The position numbers and the translations under genes were made by a program. Below are positions 11,940-23,094 of a stretch of DNA of 64,000 nt, piece after piece. Positions within the stretch are counted from its first letter, which is position 1, and each line of letters begins with the position of its first letter. The notes below the pieces were generated by a model. That model worked only from the letters and a program-made list of their open reading frames with translations, ran no database searches and was not told where the DNA came from. Origin of the DNA: Thereva unica (Eukaryota > Arthropoda > Insecta > Diptera > Therevidae); contig OX465281.1 in NCBI GenBank assembly GCA_949987705.1, positions 194,171,112 through 194,235,111 of the forward strand. The letters run 5' to 3'.

Positions 11940-12492
11940 TTAACATGGAGCAGCAACAGGACCCTTAGTAATTACGCGTGGTGCAAGTTTCTCAACGACA
12001 ACACCACCGTTTCCCAAGGCAGGAACACCCCAACTACCTGATAGACCACTCAATCCATATCCATTGTTAAGCCATCCATTGGCATATCCATTATTCAGCC
12101 ATCCATTACCACCATAGGGGCATGGCTCACCAATAGCGATAGGGCTAACAACTCCAGTATTGATAGGTAAGGCACCGGCCCAGTTACCAGCCCAGTTACC
12201 AGCCCAGTTACCATTCCATCCTGCTTGTTGAATTCCACCATTGACCAGAATGTTTGGTCCAATATTTTTGCTGGACACCTTGGTTGGCCATGCCTCAACG
12301 GCAGCTGGAAGTGTTGGTGCTTTAACAACTTTGACTAAGTCCTTGTTGTAAGCCTTGTTAACGTAAACATTTGGGTTTGCAAAAGTGACCTAAAAGGAAG
12401 AATAGTTAATAATAATTTAATAATTTTTAATATTTTACCATACGTACGCAAACAATAGCTGAGAAGGCAACAAAGGTGGTGAAGGTGTTCAT
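11940..12492 (-). CDS. Small secreted protein, family member 2 (two exons)
   Basis: Exon 1 is 12448-12492 (MNTFTTFVAFSAIVC); a 58 bp phase-0 intron (donor GTACGT, acceptor CCTTTTAG) follows; exon 2 is 11940-12389. The product has 164 residues. The signal peptide ends near VTFA/NPN. The mature chain starts with a Lys/Val/Ala/Pro segment containing KAPTLPAAVEAWPTK. Three NWAG repeats follow (residues ~76-87), then GEPCPYG (~102-108), two NGWLNNGY repeats, and a valine-rich end finishing AAPC. Its N-terminal mature segment and its GGVVVEKLAPR tail resemble member 6 at 50711, so the two form a subfamily. Function is unknown. The repeats and Trp/Gly/Asn content suggest a structural secreted protein (inference). 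Two LINE copies in inverted orientation bracket the gene. Confidence 0.88.
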
Positions 12493-12544
12493 CTTGGTTT
12501 GAGTAGATTGAGAGACGATGGTTAGACTCTGTTATGACTCGTGC

Positions 12545-12551
12545 TTTTATA
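12545..12551 (-). promoter_or_regulatory. TATA box of gene 2
   Basis: TATAAAA on the minus strand, about 55 bp upstream of the ATG at 12492. Confidence 0.7.
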
Positions 12552-12559
12552 CAAATTTC

Positions 12560-13436
12560 GCAGTTCAATCGAAAATCAAGAGTACGTGTGTTTTGGTAAT
12601 TTCTGTTGTTCCGGAAATGCTAAATTTTCATATGTTTAGATAACGTCTAGATGCCACCTTCGTTGTTGCGGAAGACAATTTTGGAAAGTTATTGTGTAAA
12701 CATGATTTTTTAAAACGGAAATTAGAATTATGGATGAAAACTATGCATTCCGGTTGAAGTTCCTATTCATTTATTACCAAAATCTAATTATATTGTCAAT
12801 TCTGTTAACTATGAATTATGACATAAAAAATGGTTTAGAAGAAGCACTGGGGTAACAGGTTCACTATGACTGAAGTCAATGACAAAATTTCTGAATTCAA
12901 AAGGATAGTCCTTGATCTGTAAAAGAAGTTTGTACATAAACAAACAACTTTGTACAGAAACAAAATTGAACCAGCAAAATCTAGACTGTGGTACTGCGGA
13001 AATTTGTTTCTTTACCATTGACGCCTTAAATTGAAAAGTGATTGTTCTCAAAGAATTTTTAAGCGCATTATAGACTTAGTTGTCGCAAAAATTAAGGAAA
13101 GCAGAAATGTAACAATTTGCGCCTATTCGGTTTCATTCTAAAAATGTCTCCTACCTTCTTATCATGGTTTAGGCAAGTGTGTATCTTGTTTTTATCATAG
13201 GGAGAAACTCTTTGCATCTTTATAACTATAGCTTTGTTAAGTTGAACTAAATATACCTCTAAAGTAGTTTCGCCTTTTATTCCTTAGCAGCTAACTTTTT
13301 CGAGTGCGTAGGTATAGTTGTTTTCAAACGTCGTGACATCCCGCGCATGTTCCCCAGCTAAGCTTTTAAAAATGTTTAAATGCTCAGACAAAAGCTTCAT
13401 TTAACTCCTATTAAATCACTTGCTGCCATGTAATCA
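12560..13436. other. Intergenic, no gene seen
   Basis: AT-rich spacer upstream of gene 2; only short chance frames. Confidence 0.4.
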
Positions 13437-14878
13437 GATGGCAACCCGCCAGAATTGTTGAAAGCCGACTTAAGCCTCATAGCAGATGCGCTTCAGCCAA
13501 TCCTAGATATAACATAGAACACCTGTACCTTTCCGGAGGATTGGACGGAAGGTATCATAGTCAAAATACCAAAAAAGGGGGGCCTAACAATATGCGACAA
13601 CTGGAGAGGCATCTGTTTACTATCTACAGTGGGCAAAAGTTTATCCCATATATTACTTTCTAGGATAAGTGAGGCAGTTGACCGAACGCTCAGGAGACAG
13701 CGGGGCGGATTCAGGAAGGGCCGCTCATGTATTGATCATATTAACACCTTGAGAATAATAGTGGAGCAGTCTTCTGAATTCCGATCCGCCCTTTACCTTG
13801 CTTTCGTAGATTATGAGAAAGCGTTCGACTCGGTCAATAGGAACTTTATATGGCAAGCACTACGGCGACGTGGATTGCCTGATAAAATAATAGAATTTAT
13901 AAAAGCCCTATATAACAATTTCAAATGCAGAGTTCTCCATAATGGAAAATTATCCGACAGCTTTGAGGTGAGCTCAGGAGTACGACAAGGATGCCTACTT
14001 TCACCATTACTATTTCTTATAGTAATAAATGACATCCTTGTCGGCGCTCTATATAATAGGACAGGCGGCATACAATGGGGTTTGGTAGACCGCCTTAAGG
14101 ATCTCGACTACGCCGATGATATCTGTTTGCTGGCCCACAGACACCAGGACCTCAAAAACATGTTGAACAATTTGGCAACAGAAAGTAGTCCAGCAGGCTT
14201 AAGGCTAAATCCGACTAAAACTAAAGAAATGCGGATAAATGCAAACACCATTGAACGGACAGCGCTGAATAACCGTGACGTGGAACTGGTAAATAAATTC
14301 TGCTACCTCGGTAGCATTATTACCGAAAATGGTGGAGCAGAAGAAGTCGTCAGTTCCAGAATAAATAAAGCACGAGGCGCATAGATGCCATATGCATGCC
14401 TGTCCCGCATATGGAGATCAACGGCGATCTCAACTAACACCAAATTGCGGCTGTTCAACTCCAACGTTAAGACGGTTCTTTTGTACGGTTGCGAAACATG
14501 GAGTCACCCAATTCATCACAAGTCTTCATCAACAGATGCCTGCGTCGTATCCTAAAAATCCGCTGGCAGGATAGAATTTCAAACGAAGAACTATGGCGCC
14601 GTGCCGGCCAAGAAAGAATAGACGACCAAATCAGGCGAAGGAAATGGAATTGGGTTGGCCACACCTTGCGACGCGAAAACGAAAATCTAGCCAAACATGC
14701 CCTTGACTGGAATCCGCAAGGATCCCGTCGAGCAGGAAGACCTAGAACAACTTGGAGGAGAACCCTACTAGAAGAAGCCGCAACAACTGGAAGATCCTGG
14801 TCGGAGCTAAGAGCTGTCGCGCAAAACAGAGTCCGCTGGAGAGCAACTGTTTCCGCCCTATGTCCCATGAGGGATTAT
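13437..14878 (+). pseudogene. RTE-like LINE, copy b, near-complete reverse transcriptase
   Basis: The best-preserved LINE in the window. A frame entering at 13437 (PPELLKADLSLIADALQPIL) leads into an open frame 13629-14384 of 251 codons. This carries GFRKGRSCIDHINTLR, AFVDYEKAFDSVNR (catalytic Asp near residue 61), SSGVRQGCLLSPLLFLIVIN and YADD (residues 161-164, near 14110). A stop near 14382 and a frameshift near 14495 separate it from the C-terminal block 14510-14878, with RRCLRRILKIRW-, VGHTLRRENENLAK- and GRPRTTWRRTLLEEA-like motifs. The 5' end (endonuclease) is missing, as is typical of truncated LINE insertion. Not functional as it stands. Confidence 0.9.
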
Positions 14879-14959
14879 ACTAGATTGTTGACATTTTTTG
14901 CCAGTCGCATTCGCGCTTCTTCTTGGGGAGGTTGTGGTGCTTGCGGCTGCGGATAACTC

Positions 14960-15524
14960 TCAATTTATGAGTGAAAATGATCATATCTTTAAAAGAAATT
15001 TTTCCAGCAATTCTTTTAATTTATTTTAAATTTAGGGATGAGAAATATTTAGCATAATTATAGTAAAATTATGCTTATTACGATGGATCAACTGACTTGG
15101 TTGAGCAGGAGTTTTACATGTATTTAAAAGCTCTGCTCAACACATATAAAGCTTAATTAACTTTGTTCATTCGGCATGCGCGCATCCCTTCCCAAATTAT
15201 TTTGTTGAGTTTTTTCTGCGTTTGTTGCCGTTTTAACTAAAAAGCGGGGAAATGATAGAACAATATTTATAAAATTTGGCAATGAGGTGCGCAGAACTGT
15301 TTAAATTTTTTGTGTCACGGAGTTTGAAAAAATCTATACTTTTAATGATGTGCTTTTGCTAAATTCTGTTTGATTTTGCTTTCTTGAGGGAGGCCAAGTA
15401 AATAGTGATCGATGTTGACGTTCGCCCCTCAGTAACTCCTTACAAGTATACTACTGCCATATCTAGTATTAACTAGAACACTGTCAATTTTGTTATTTTG
15501 TCTACCATCTGGCGAAGTAACACG
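14960..15524. other. Intergenic, no gene seen
   Basis: AT-rich, no coding or element signature recognised. A short imperfect hairpin (GAGCAGGAGTTTTACATGT / AAAAGCTCTGCTC) lies at about 15100-15145. Confidence 0.4.
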
Positions 15525-15526
15525 TT

Positions 15527-15893
15527 TTTTTTTTATTTGGAAGACTAGAAGCTCAGGAAAAGCCCTTTATACTGTCGACAATCTAGCCGCGATTTTTCTA
15601 TTCCACCTACTCTCAAACATAATTACCACGACTCTGACATCGGGACATCGAAAAACAACTCGCTGAAGTGTTATGCCTCCTGAAACGAGCTGAATCTCAT
15701 TAACCAACCCATGACTTGCGCTATGGTGGAGCGGGGAAGGACTACGGAAGGCTATGACAGAAGGAATGTAAAGAGGGAAGAAGAAAGAAGGAAAATGTGT
15801 GAAAGTGGAAAAGGCGAAGGACCGTGGGGCTGCCGGCATTCGAACGCGAGACCTCTGAGGTCCTTAATCCCTAGGCTACCGTGGCGCCGAGGT
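15527..15893 (-). mobile_element. tRNA-derived SINE, copy 2
   Basis: Minus-orientation copy. The T-rich stretch at 15527 is the reverse of the A-rich 3' tail; the family body follows; the tRNA-like head lies at 15825-15893 (reverse of GGTTCGAATCC-like box B near 15840). A segment of the 3' half is deleted. Confidence 0.85.
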
Positions 15894-16829
15894 TGAACAA
15901 GGCTAGGAATATGAGCTACAAAGGCGACATGTAGTAGATATGAAGAAAATCTTAACCCGTGCGATCTCTGCTCTATCTGCTTGCTCACTCGAAAACTACC
16001 GCCCCTTGGGAAAAAATGGACAAATATTTAATTAGCCTACAAAAAATTCTCTACGAAAGTGTTCTAAAGACTTTTTTGCTAGGATCAATACTTAAGGAGA
16101 TATGGAAGGGAGAAAAAGGTAAATTACTTAATAATTATTTTTTTTGAATTAACGAAGTCTATACACAGACTATTTAATCTTTTCCAGAAATTACTCCGTA
16201 TCCCGTCAAGCCCCGTGAGACGGTAACGCGGTTTCTGTATAGCTTCGTAATACGGTATCCATATCCGTGACATGGGTTGCCAATGCACCCGTATATGTTT
16301 ACTGCTAAAAACTAAATAATTAGTGTTCTTGGATGACTTAATGGATTAATTTTTGTCGAAATCAAAATTGTCATCATCATCGATGTTGGTCTTCATTGGG
16401 GATCTGTTGCTGAGACACATGCCGCACTGCTTTGCGGCAATCGCAGAGCAGCCCACAACCAGTCAGGTATGACTCCCATTTCTCATAAACTCAACGAAAT
16501 TTTCACATCGGATTGAAGTTATGGTTGTGAAACTCAGCTTATAAGCTTGAAAAGGGGTCGTCCATAAACTACGTGAGGCGATTTTTGCGATCTGAGCACT
16601 CATTCAACAAGAATTTCATTACGCTAAAATTCGTCGTGTGGCTTCCTGTAGTTCTATATTCTAAGGCCCTTGTCGAGAGTCATTGTTACTTGCCTCGTAC
16701 GCTGCAGCATTCGCCCGAGTTTGGCTAGCCGGTGCCGGATAAACAATCCAGGGGCTTCTACGCTACTTTCTTTTTCGCCTTAAAGCCAATTATCACCACA
16801 CACACACATCACCCGGCAACTGTATGTAG
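15894..16829. other. Intergenic, no gene seen
   Basis: No gene, tRNA or element ends recognised; the frames seen are short and lack family signatures. Confidence 0.4.
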
Positions 16830-16837
16830 CCTGCAAT

Positions 16838-17285
16838 CACTGACATATAGTAATGGACTGCTGATTGACGATGCTGAATGGCACCATTTTTCTCCAGAAA
16901 TAGAAAACCTTTTTGCGTAAACATAAAAAAATTCTTCGAATTTAGGAGAAAATAAGTGATAAAATGTCTGTTATAATTAATAGAAATAAATTTCCATCAC
17001 TCATTTTTATTTATTAGCAGTTTTTTCATTAAATAAATGTATTTATTCCAAAACTGTGACGGTTATTTCCCCTGTTTAACGAACTTTTCAAAAGAGCTCA
17101 AGAGTGAGACAGAAGAACGAAAACTATACCTGTCTATTTTTTTCTAATTATGTTTATATCGCTGACATGCGCTGACGATTACAGTTCATTGGGATTTAAC
17201 GTGGGAACGAGGCAGGAATAGTTTTTGGTGCCATTTTTTTGTATGGGATTTTGCTCATTTAGCAGTCCATTACTATATGTCAGTG
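16838..17285. mobile_element. hAT-like MITE with 8 bp duplication
   Basis: Inverted ends of about 25 bp starting CACTGACATATAGTAATGGA are mirrored at the right end (17261-17285). The 8 bp CCTGCAAT occurs directly on both sides (16830-16837 and 17286-17293), a target duplication of hAT size. A second internal inverted pair (TGGCACCATTTTT / TGGTGCCATTTTT) lies inside. At 448 bp with no transposase it is non-autonomous. Confidence 0.88.
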
Positions 17286-17293
17286 CCTGCAAT

Positions 17294-17869
17294 CCAAAAA
17301 AACTGACAAAAATCTTTATGTGTTTGGGCCTGAAGATCTGAATTTCTATTCACTCTCAAGCCGCGAATAAAACAAGGCGCGAGCTAGGCGCGAAAACTAT
17401 CCACACTCGCGTTCGCACCTGTTCGCGGGTGCTCTCGGAGTTAGTCTGGAGCTTGCTTGAACTTTCGTTGAGGCAATGAACATTTTTGCACTTGAATTAA
17501 CAACCTGTTACGCTAAGCTGTCGTCTTCGCCTGTGGGTTTGTAGGGAATTATGGCTTCATCTTCATGCCTGTCAGGCGGATACCTGTAGTATCATCCCTC
17601 AGTCAGACTGTGTAATCTGTGGCCTTCGTCAGACCGTGCCGGCCGACCTGGCCTGAAAGACCACTGCCTACTGGCGGCCTGTAAGTGAATGTGGGTCTTT
17701 AGTGGAGAAACATGTTTTACTTAATTTTTCCCAGTTTTCTCGCAATTTTACACTGTTTATTGAAAAAAAAGTTTGTGATATTTGCCGAGACCCCTTGACC
17801 ACCCCACGTGATATTAGGTGAGATTTGGCTCGACCCCATCCATCCCCTACACGGCTCTCGTAATTAATG
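17294..17869. other. Intergenic, GC-richer spacer
   Basis: No coding frame recognised. Base composition is more GC-rich than the surroundings between 17350 and 17690, possibly an old repeat. Confidence 0.35.
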
Positions 17870-18346
17870 GGGGCCTCGGTAGTCTAGGGTAAGGCGCCTG
17901 ACTGCCATCGTAAAGGTCCCGGGTTCGAATCCCGGCTGCGCCACGGTCCTTCGGCTTTCCCACTATCCCACCTAGATAACTTTCCTTCTTTCTTCTTTCC
18001 TCTTTACATTCCTGATTCCCTTGTCACAGCCTTCTCTAGCCCTTCCACGCTCCACCAAGCGCATGTCATCGGTTGGTTTATGAGATTCAACTAGTTTCAG
18101 GAGGCATAGCACTCCAGCGAATTGTTTCTCGATGCCCCGATGTCCGAGTCGCGAAATGGTGAGAGTAGGTGGAATAAAATATAGCGGCTAGGTTTTGGCA
18201 GTTCCCTCCTAAATTTTTCTCTCTCCTTCCCTCTATCTTCCGACTGGAGCAGCTGTTCGACAATGCACTCTATACGAAAAAATAGATTATCGACAGTACA
18301 AAGGGGCTCTCGCTAAGCCTCTAGTATATCACATAAAAAAATAAGT
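17870..18346 (+). mobile_element. tRNA-derived SINE, copy 3 (longest)
   Basis: The most complete copy, about 475 bp. The tRNA-like head 17870-17944 begins GGGGCCTCGGTAGTCTAGGG (box A region). It has an uninterrupted CCGGG-loop-CCCGG T-arm with box B GGTTCGAATCC (17922-17932) and ends CTGCGCCAC. The body carries the family blocks GAGATTCAACTAG, GGAGGCATAGCACTCCAGC and TTCTCGATGCCCCGA, and it ends TATCACATAAAAAAATAAG. Isoacceptor identity of the founder tRNA is not clear; the head resembles an Asp/Glu/Val-type tRNA. It is a retroelement, not a functional tRNA gene. Confidence 0.9.
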
Positions 18347-18382
18347 AGTGTAATGTAAAACGCCCATTAGTCAATATGTTGG

Positions 18383-18451
18383 AGGGAGACTGGTTCCGCC
18401 CTATGTCCCATGACGGATTAAAGGAGCATAAAAAGAAAAAAAAGAAAAGAA
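18383..18451 (+). mobile_element. LINE 3' end, 5'-truncated
   Basis: About 70 bp matching the terminal 3' region of the 13.4 kb LINE family (CCGCCCTATGTCCCATGA, GGATTAAAGGAGC) followed by an A/G-rich tail. A severely truncated insertion; a target duplication was not identified. Confidence 0.75.
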
Positions 18452-18630
18452 AGTCCGTTTTGTCACAGTCACTGCTACGTCTGTTGGAAAATCTGCCATA
18501 ACTTTAAAATGACACTTGCATGAACATGTAATAGTCACCTAAGAGCCAAATTCCTGATGAACTCAATATTTCCGCCTATGGTACAAAACAGCTCATCTCT
18601 GCATCTGTAATTGGCCGGCATTATCACTGA

Positions 18631-18698
18631 GGAGGGCAACTGTTTCCGACCTATGTCCCATGAGGGATTAAAGGAGTTTAAAGAAGAAGAAGAAGAAG
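18631..18698 (+). mobile_element. 68 bp LINE 3' end with 11 bp target duplication
   Basis: Contains only the last part of the LINE (GGGCAACTGTTTCCGAC, CTATGTCCCATGAGGGATTA) plus an (AAG)n tail. ATTATCACTGA occurs directly on both sides (18620-18630 and 18699-18709), which dates it as a discrete target-primed insertion. Confidence 0.9.
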
Positions 18699-18739
18699 AT
18701 TATCACTGAATCAAGAACTCTTGAAGAGGAGTGGCTATC

Positions 18740-18990
18740 TATAAAAACTCTACTGCCAAAACCTTATTTAGGTTTGATGTTCATTTTCCATCATTGGTAG
18801 GTTTTTCAGGATCGTCAGTACCTCCGCTTGAAATAAATAGCGTGAGACAGAACATGACAGGACAAATAACTGTTGGTGGACTCTAGCTGCCCGAGTTTCT
18901 TCGATGTTTTTGAGCCATCGGTGAAAATCCGAAGATGAAACTTCTGCAGGATGACTCAGTTCCTCCGTCCGTTCCGTTCTATATATTGAC
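18740..18990 (-). pseudogene. LINE RNase H fragment
   Basis: Minus-strand translation with one frameshift gives an IFTDGSKTSKK RNase H start (about 18910) and YLFQAEVLTILKN about 30 codons later. This is the FTDGSK ... QAEV signature of RNase H domains in Jockey/R1/I-type LINEs. Conceptually it is the same domain as at 52164-52412. Confidence 0.6.
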
Positions 18991-18999
18991 ATCGAAGTT

Positions 19000-20338
19000 C
19001 ATCCTGAAGTTCAAAGTTCATCCTATTGAAAATATATACTGTGGCTGTGACAGGCATACCCTCGGTTAGGTTTAGAGAACCAGGGTAACTGCACACGGCC
19101 TACAGGTGGCTTCTTCTTACTTTGCAACAAACTAAATTGAATGTGTTAATGATCTGGTCGATCCTCATAAATTTTGCAGTAAAAATGGCAAAGATCATTG
19201 AACCACATTTATATATATATATGCCTGCAAGTCTAAAGATGTAATCATTGCAGTAAATAGCTTCATAAGAGCTCTAGGACCTGACTATTGGCCATGTTCT
19301 ATGCCCAGCATAGAAAGACAGACGAAAACAGGTAGAAAACAGAGGAATGCGTTAGAAACAAGCATGACGCTTCAGGGCACGGGGCATGAAGATATCGAAG
19401 GAGAAGGACGCTGCTGGCTCAGTAAGCAGCAGCGGTGACAACTCTCACTTCGAGAGACCACTAAAATATTTTCTTCTTCGCCAAAAGTAATTAGATATTC
19501 CACTAAGTTCCTCAAACTTAATGTTTGAATGGCGTTGTTTAAGCGGAAATAATCACACCAATTAAAAAAAAATAATAAAAATAATGGCTATTTGGATATT
19601 TAATGCTATAAATCATCAATATTTTAATAATAGAAAGCATTATTGCTTTCATCAATTATCATTATATCCTGGCAACACCGGCCTAACTGCGCAAATTCGA
19701 GCAAATTGGTGAACTGAACTTTCAAATTACCTCAGTTCGCATACAATTTCCACATATTAAACTGAGGATAAAGCAAGCCTCAGTACGCCTAACTGGACTA
19801 GAACAGAAGCTTAAAGTTATCTTAAGATTATAAAGATACCCTATTTGTGGAAATCGACCGTTAATATTATCTTTTTATCACTAACCGCTTGCCAAGCCAG
19901 GACGGGACACTCTGTATGCTACCTATAGGGGAGAATCAACTAGGGTTCTTTTGACAGTTATATAAAACGATAATAAAAAAATATTATAGAATAGTAGAAT
20001 ATAAAACGATAATTAAAAATATTGAGCCCAAAGCATTAACGAAAACTAATCATACTCAGGAAAATCATGGGAACTTCCACATAAGTTCTGCACAAAATTT
20101 TAAAATTATGATCATTTACTAACACATATTTTTTGTTCTACATTTTCACGTCATTTCCGCTTCGAGACTCTTAAGATTTGCTGTTCTGCAGTTGCTGGGT
20201 CGGAATTTGAATTCTTTGGCTACGAAACTTAATAAAAAGTAAGTGAAATATTTCACTTACATCGTTTGTTATTTTATTTTTTATTTTTTTCTGTCGAGAC
20301 GCAACAAAAAGTCACGTAATTATTCTACCGAATTTTGG
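19000..20338. other. Intergenic upstream of gene 3
   Basis: AT-rich with only short frames. It holds the promoter region of gene 3 at its right edge. No element ends found. Confidence 0.4.
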
Positions 20339-20346
20339 TATAAATA
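20339..20346 (+). promoter_or_regulatory. TATA box of gene 3
   Basis: TATAAATA 73 bp upstream of the ATG at 20412. Confidence 0.75.
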
Positions 20347-20411
20347 GAAACCGAAATCTGAGACTAGCATACTTCACTCAAGTAACAACAAATCAACAAA
20401 TCAAATCAACA

Positions 20412-20911
20412 ATGAACACCTTCGCCGCCATCGTTGCTTTCTCAGCTGTTTTCAGCGTAAGTGAACTTAATTAATTAACAAAATATATTTTATTTTTAAA
20501 CGTCTAATTTTCCTTCGTTCAAAACAAAAACAGGCTGCTTTCGCCAATCCAATTGACCCATGCCCAATGCCGCTCCCAGTTGATCCTTGCTTAACTGGTG
20601 GAATCTTGACCTCTGGAAACAACTGGCTCTCATCTGGAATTTCTGCCGTGCCAGCAACTAACTGGATCTCATCTGGAATTTCAGGCTGGGGCTCATCTGG
20701 AATTGCTAACTATGGCACAGCTGGAATCGCTACTCTCCCTACAGCTAACTGGGGTTTATCTGGTATTTCTGCTCCTTTGGCTGCTGGATGGCCATGCCCA
20801 GAAGGTTTAGGCTGGAATCAAGGAGCTTACGTACAATCTGCTCCTCTTGAATGGAGTACCGGAGCTGTTCAACTTGCTTCACCACAAGTTATCTCTAAAA
20901 ATTTGTGCTAA
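20412..20911 (+). CDS. Small secreted protein, family member 3 (two exons)
   Basis: Exon 1 is 20412-20456 (MNTFAAIVAFSAVFS), then a 77 bp phase-0 intron (GTAAGT...CAG), then exon 2 at 20534-20911. The product has 140 residues. The signal peptide ends AAFA/NP. The mature chain starts with a Cys/Pro cluster (DPCPMPLPVDPC). It then has repeated NW(L/I)SSGIS-type units (about residues 44-95, three to four copies) and the family motif GWPCPEG at 100-106, and it ends SKNLC. Trp, Gly, Ser, Ile and Ala dominate. It is closest to members 4 and 5 through G[WY]PCPEGL. Secretion is strongly implied. Biological role is unknown; the repeat design suggests a structural matrix protein (inference). Confidence 0.92.
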
Positions 20912-20948
20912 TTAACACATTCGTGAACTTTGTTTTTGATGGACTAAA

Positions 20949-20954
20949 AATAAA
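20949..20954 (+). terminator. Poly(A) signal of gene 3
   Basis: AATAAA 38 bp after the stop codon of gene 3. Confidence 0.65.
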
Positions 20955-20959
20955 AGCAT

Positions 20960-21555
20960 AAAGTTTTAAGAGCATTTTAGTATTTTATTTACCTTTCTTC
21001 ATTTGATACAGGTTGTCATTTAGCACAGTGAATCCAAAAAAAGTCAAATAGTTTCACGGATATTATGGCATTCATTCAGAGGCATAACTCACGGTTACAC
21101 CAATTAGAGATGAACAGACAGTGAAAAATATTAATGCGACAACTCTTTTAGATGCTGGAACCAATTGCCTTGTTGGACTTGTTGTTCATATCGGAAAGAC
21201 ACCCGCTTTTATCCTGTGCTTGTAATAATGGTATAGATTTTACCGGATAACTATATCACTCCTAGAGGCAATGACGGATTTACCTTAGGGTACTTCGGGC
21301 ACGTGCTCACGTGTATAAAGAAATTAAAAAAACCAGAGATCATTTAAAAAATTAGAAAAATAAGGTGCTGCCTACCTGGAAATTTAAACACAGACTGCGG
21401 CCCTTTTTTAGGATCGCCTGTAAGCCCTATAACTTACGTGTTTATTCAGAAACTGCGAAAGGTGGTAACCATTTTCACCATGAGCCCTCATTGCCCACCT
21501 CTTGCTGTAATAGAAAGGCCGCGCGCAAGATTCTTGCGCACTCTTTTTATTTATT
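20960..21555. other. Intergenic, no gene seen
   Basis: No coherent coding frame or repeat ends recognised. Confidence 0.4.
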
Positions 21556-21559
21556 TTTA

Positions 21560-22340
21560 TTTAGTCTACTGATTACATCTTACAATCTTACAGACTAGAA
21601 AACTTACAAATTCCAAAAACTTATTTAAATTAAAATAAAGTTGACATAATTTTATGAAAAATTCATTTCAACATGATTCTCTAAACCTAAAATTACAGTT
21701 TTATAGATCGTTCGATCCAGGGTGAAATCAACGAAGTCGTTAAAAAAAATGAATTTATGAATTTAGTAATAACTCCATTTGAGCCATAATTGGTTCTGTG
21801 AGAAGGGGCATATAGGAGGTTTCTCGACCTAAGTGGCCTTTCTATAGCATATACATATATGAATTTGACTCAACAGCTCAGGGCACTTGATTGAGTTGCA
21901 TAATATATCTTTTATGAAAATTGCGCAGCTCACATCTCGACGAAAGCTAAGGCTAGGAAGACCAAATAATAATCGTCTGGATGTATAATGAGGAACATGT
22001 TCCTTAAATAAATTAAGCTTAAAACACATAAATCTGGTTATGGATTATTGCACCGATTCTATTCTATTCGAATTCACAGCATACTGAGGACTCCAAATGC
22101 ATGATGCATATTCAAGAATTGGCCTTACCAAGGAAATGAACAAGGTCCTTATCGTAAAGACTTCTTTAGAATTTCTCTTAATAAAACCCAGTAATCTATA
22201 GGCTTTACTACAAATGAAATCAATGTGTCTATTGAAAGTTAGTCTATTATCTAAAACAACACCTAAATCGTTAATCTCATACACTCTAGCTAGAGCAGAA
22301 GTAGAGAAAGAGTATTTGTATTCGATGGCTTCCAATTAGC
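21560..22340 (-). pseudogene. LINE reverse transcriptase C-terminal fragment
   Basis: A 96-codon frame (22045-22335) reads VYEINDLGVVLDNRLTFNRH, YRLLGFIKRNSKEF-like and RPILEYASCIWSPQY, ending IESVQ. After one stop the next frame (21829-22029) continues HVPHYTSRRLLFGLPSL. The DLGV.LD..L.F..H - R..LEYAS..WSP - IE.VQ order is the conserved C-terminal region of CR1/Jockey-type LINE proteins. It is truncated 5'. Confidence 0.8.
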
Positions 22341-22344
22341 GATA

Positions 22345-23090
22345 GAAAGACATAACTCTGGGACATAACTGACATAACTGGCTTACCTCTAATAAAAAAT
22401 GGAACACCTCTCCATCCGTGACAATGAGTGAAGTAGAACCCATCCCTTCACATCTTAGGTGTTACATTAACTAAAGACTTGCCAAATCGCCAACCAAACA
22501 TCCCAGTGCTTGGGATTTCTTAAGAGGTGCAAGCTGCTCCTTCAGCTATCGGCGTAATATATGCGGTGCTGTAATATATAAATCCTACATTTGGCTTCTG
22601 GAATACAACTCTAATTTAGGGCGGCGCTTCGATAACCACCTTTGTGTGTTTAGATTCGGTACAATAAAGGGCCCTTAAATTAATCGCCCCTGCTATACAC
22701 AAAACTAAAAAAAAGAATTGACCATTCTGTCAAAATCCGATGCCACGCTTATTGGTAACTCTTTCGTCCTAGGCGGCATCGTCGCGAGTGCTGCGCTGAT
22801 TTTGTTAGTCGAACCTTCGGTCAGTTTGAGTTTATCATTGTTCAAGTCTTATTGGCGACCGTTGCGGCCCTATCTAGACTAGTGACCATATATATTGCCA
22901 GAATTCGTTGTCAATCTAGCCTTGTTGCAACCAAACTGCGTGGAAGATTGTCGGCGACCAGTTTCCCTCCAAACGTTATGTTTCGACTAATCTTGGCTTC
23001 GTGCCTCTAGTAATCTTGGCTTCGCCGGTCACCCGTGACTCCCACGGCGCTACAAACAAACTAAGTGCCGGTCACCGTTGACCCTCACGG
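22345..23090. other. Intergenic, no gene seen
   Basis: A GC-richer patch at 22740-23090 contains a local duplication of TAATCTTGGCTTCG (around 22990 and 23020). No gene recognised. Confidence 0.4.
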
Positions 23091-23094
23091 CATA

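Noticed and set aside
14467..14868. 133-codon minus-strand frame opposite the 13.4 kb LINE
   Set aside because: It is an antisense shadow of the LINE C-terminal coding block.
17870..17944. Possible functional tRNA gene (box A/B and T-arm)
   Set aside because: It is the head of a repeated ~475 bp SINE with six other copies; the acceptor and anticodon arms do not pair convincingly.
20412..20911. Assigning the secreted family to chorion, silk, glue or gall-midge effector proteins
   Set aside because: Gene layout is similar, but no diagnostic domain of those families was recognised; kept as unknown.
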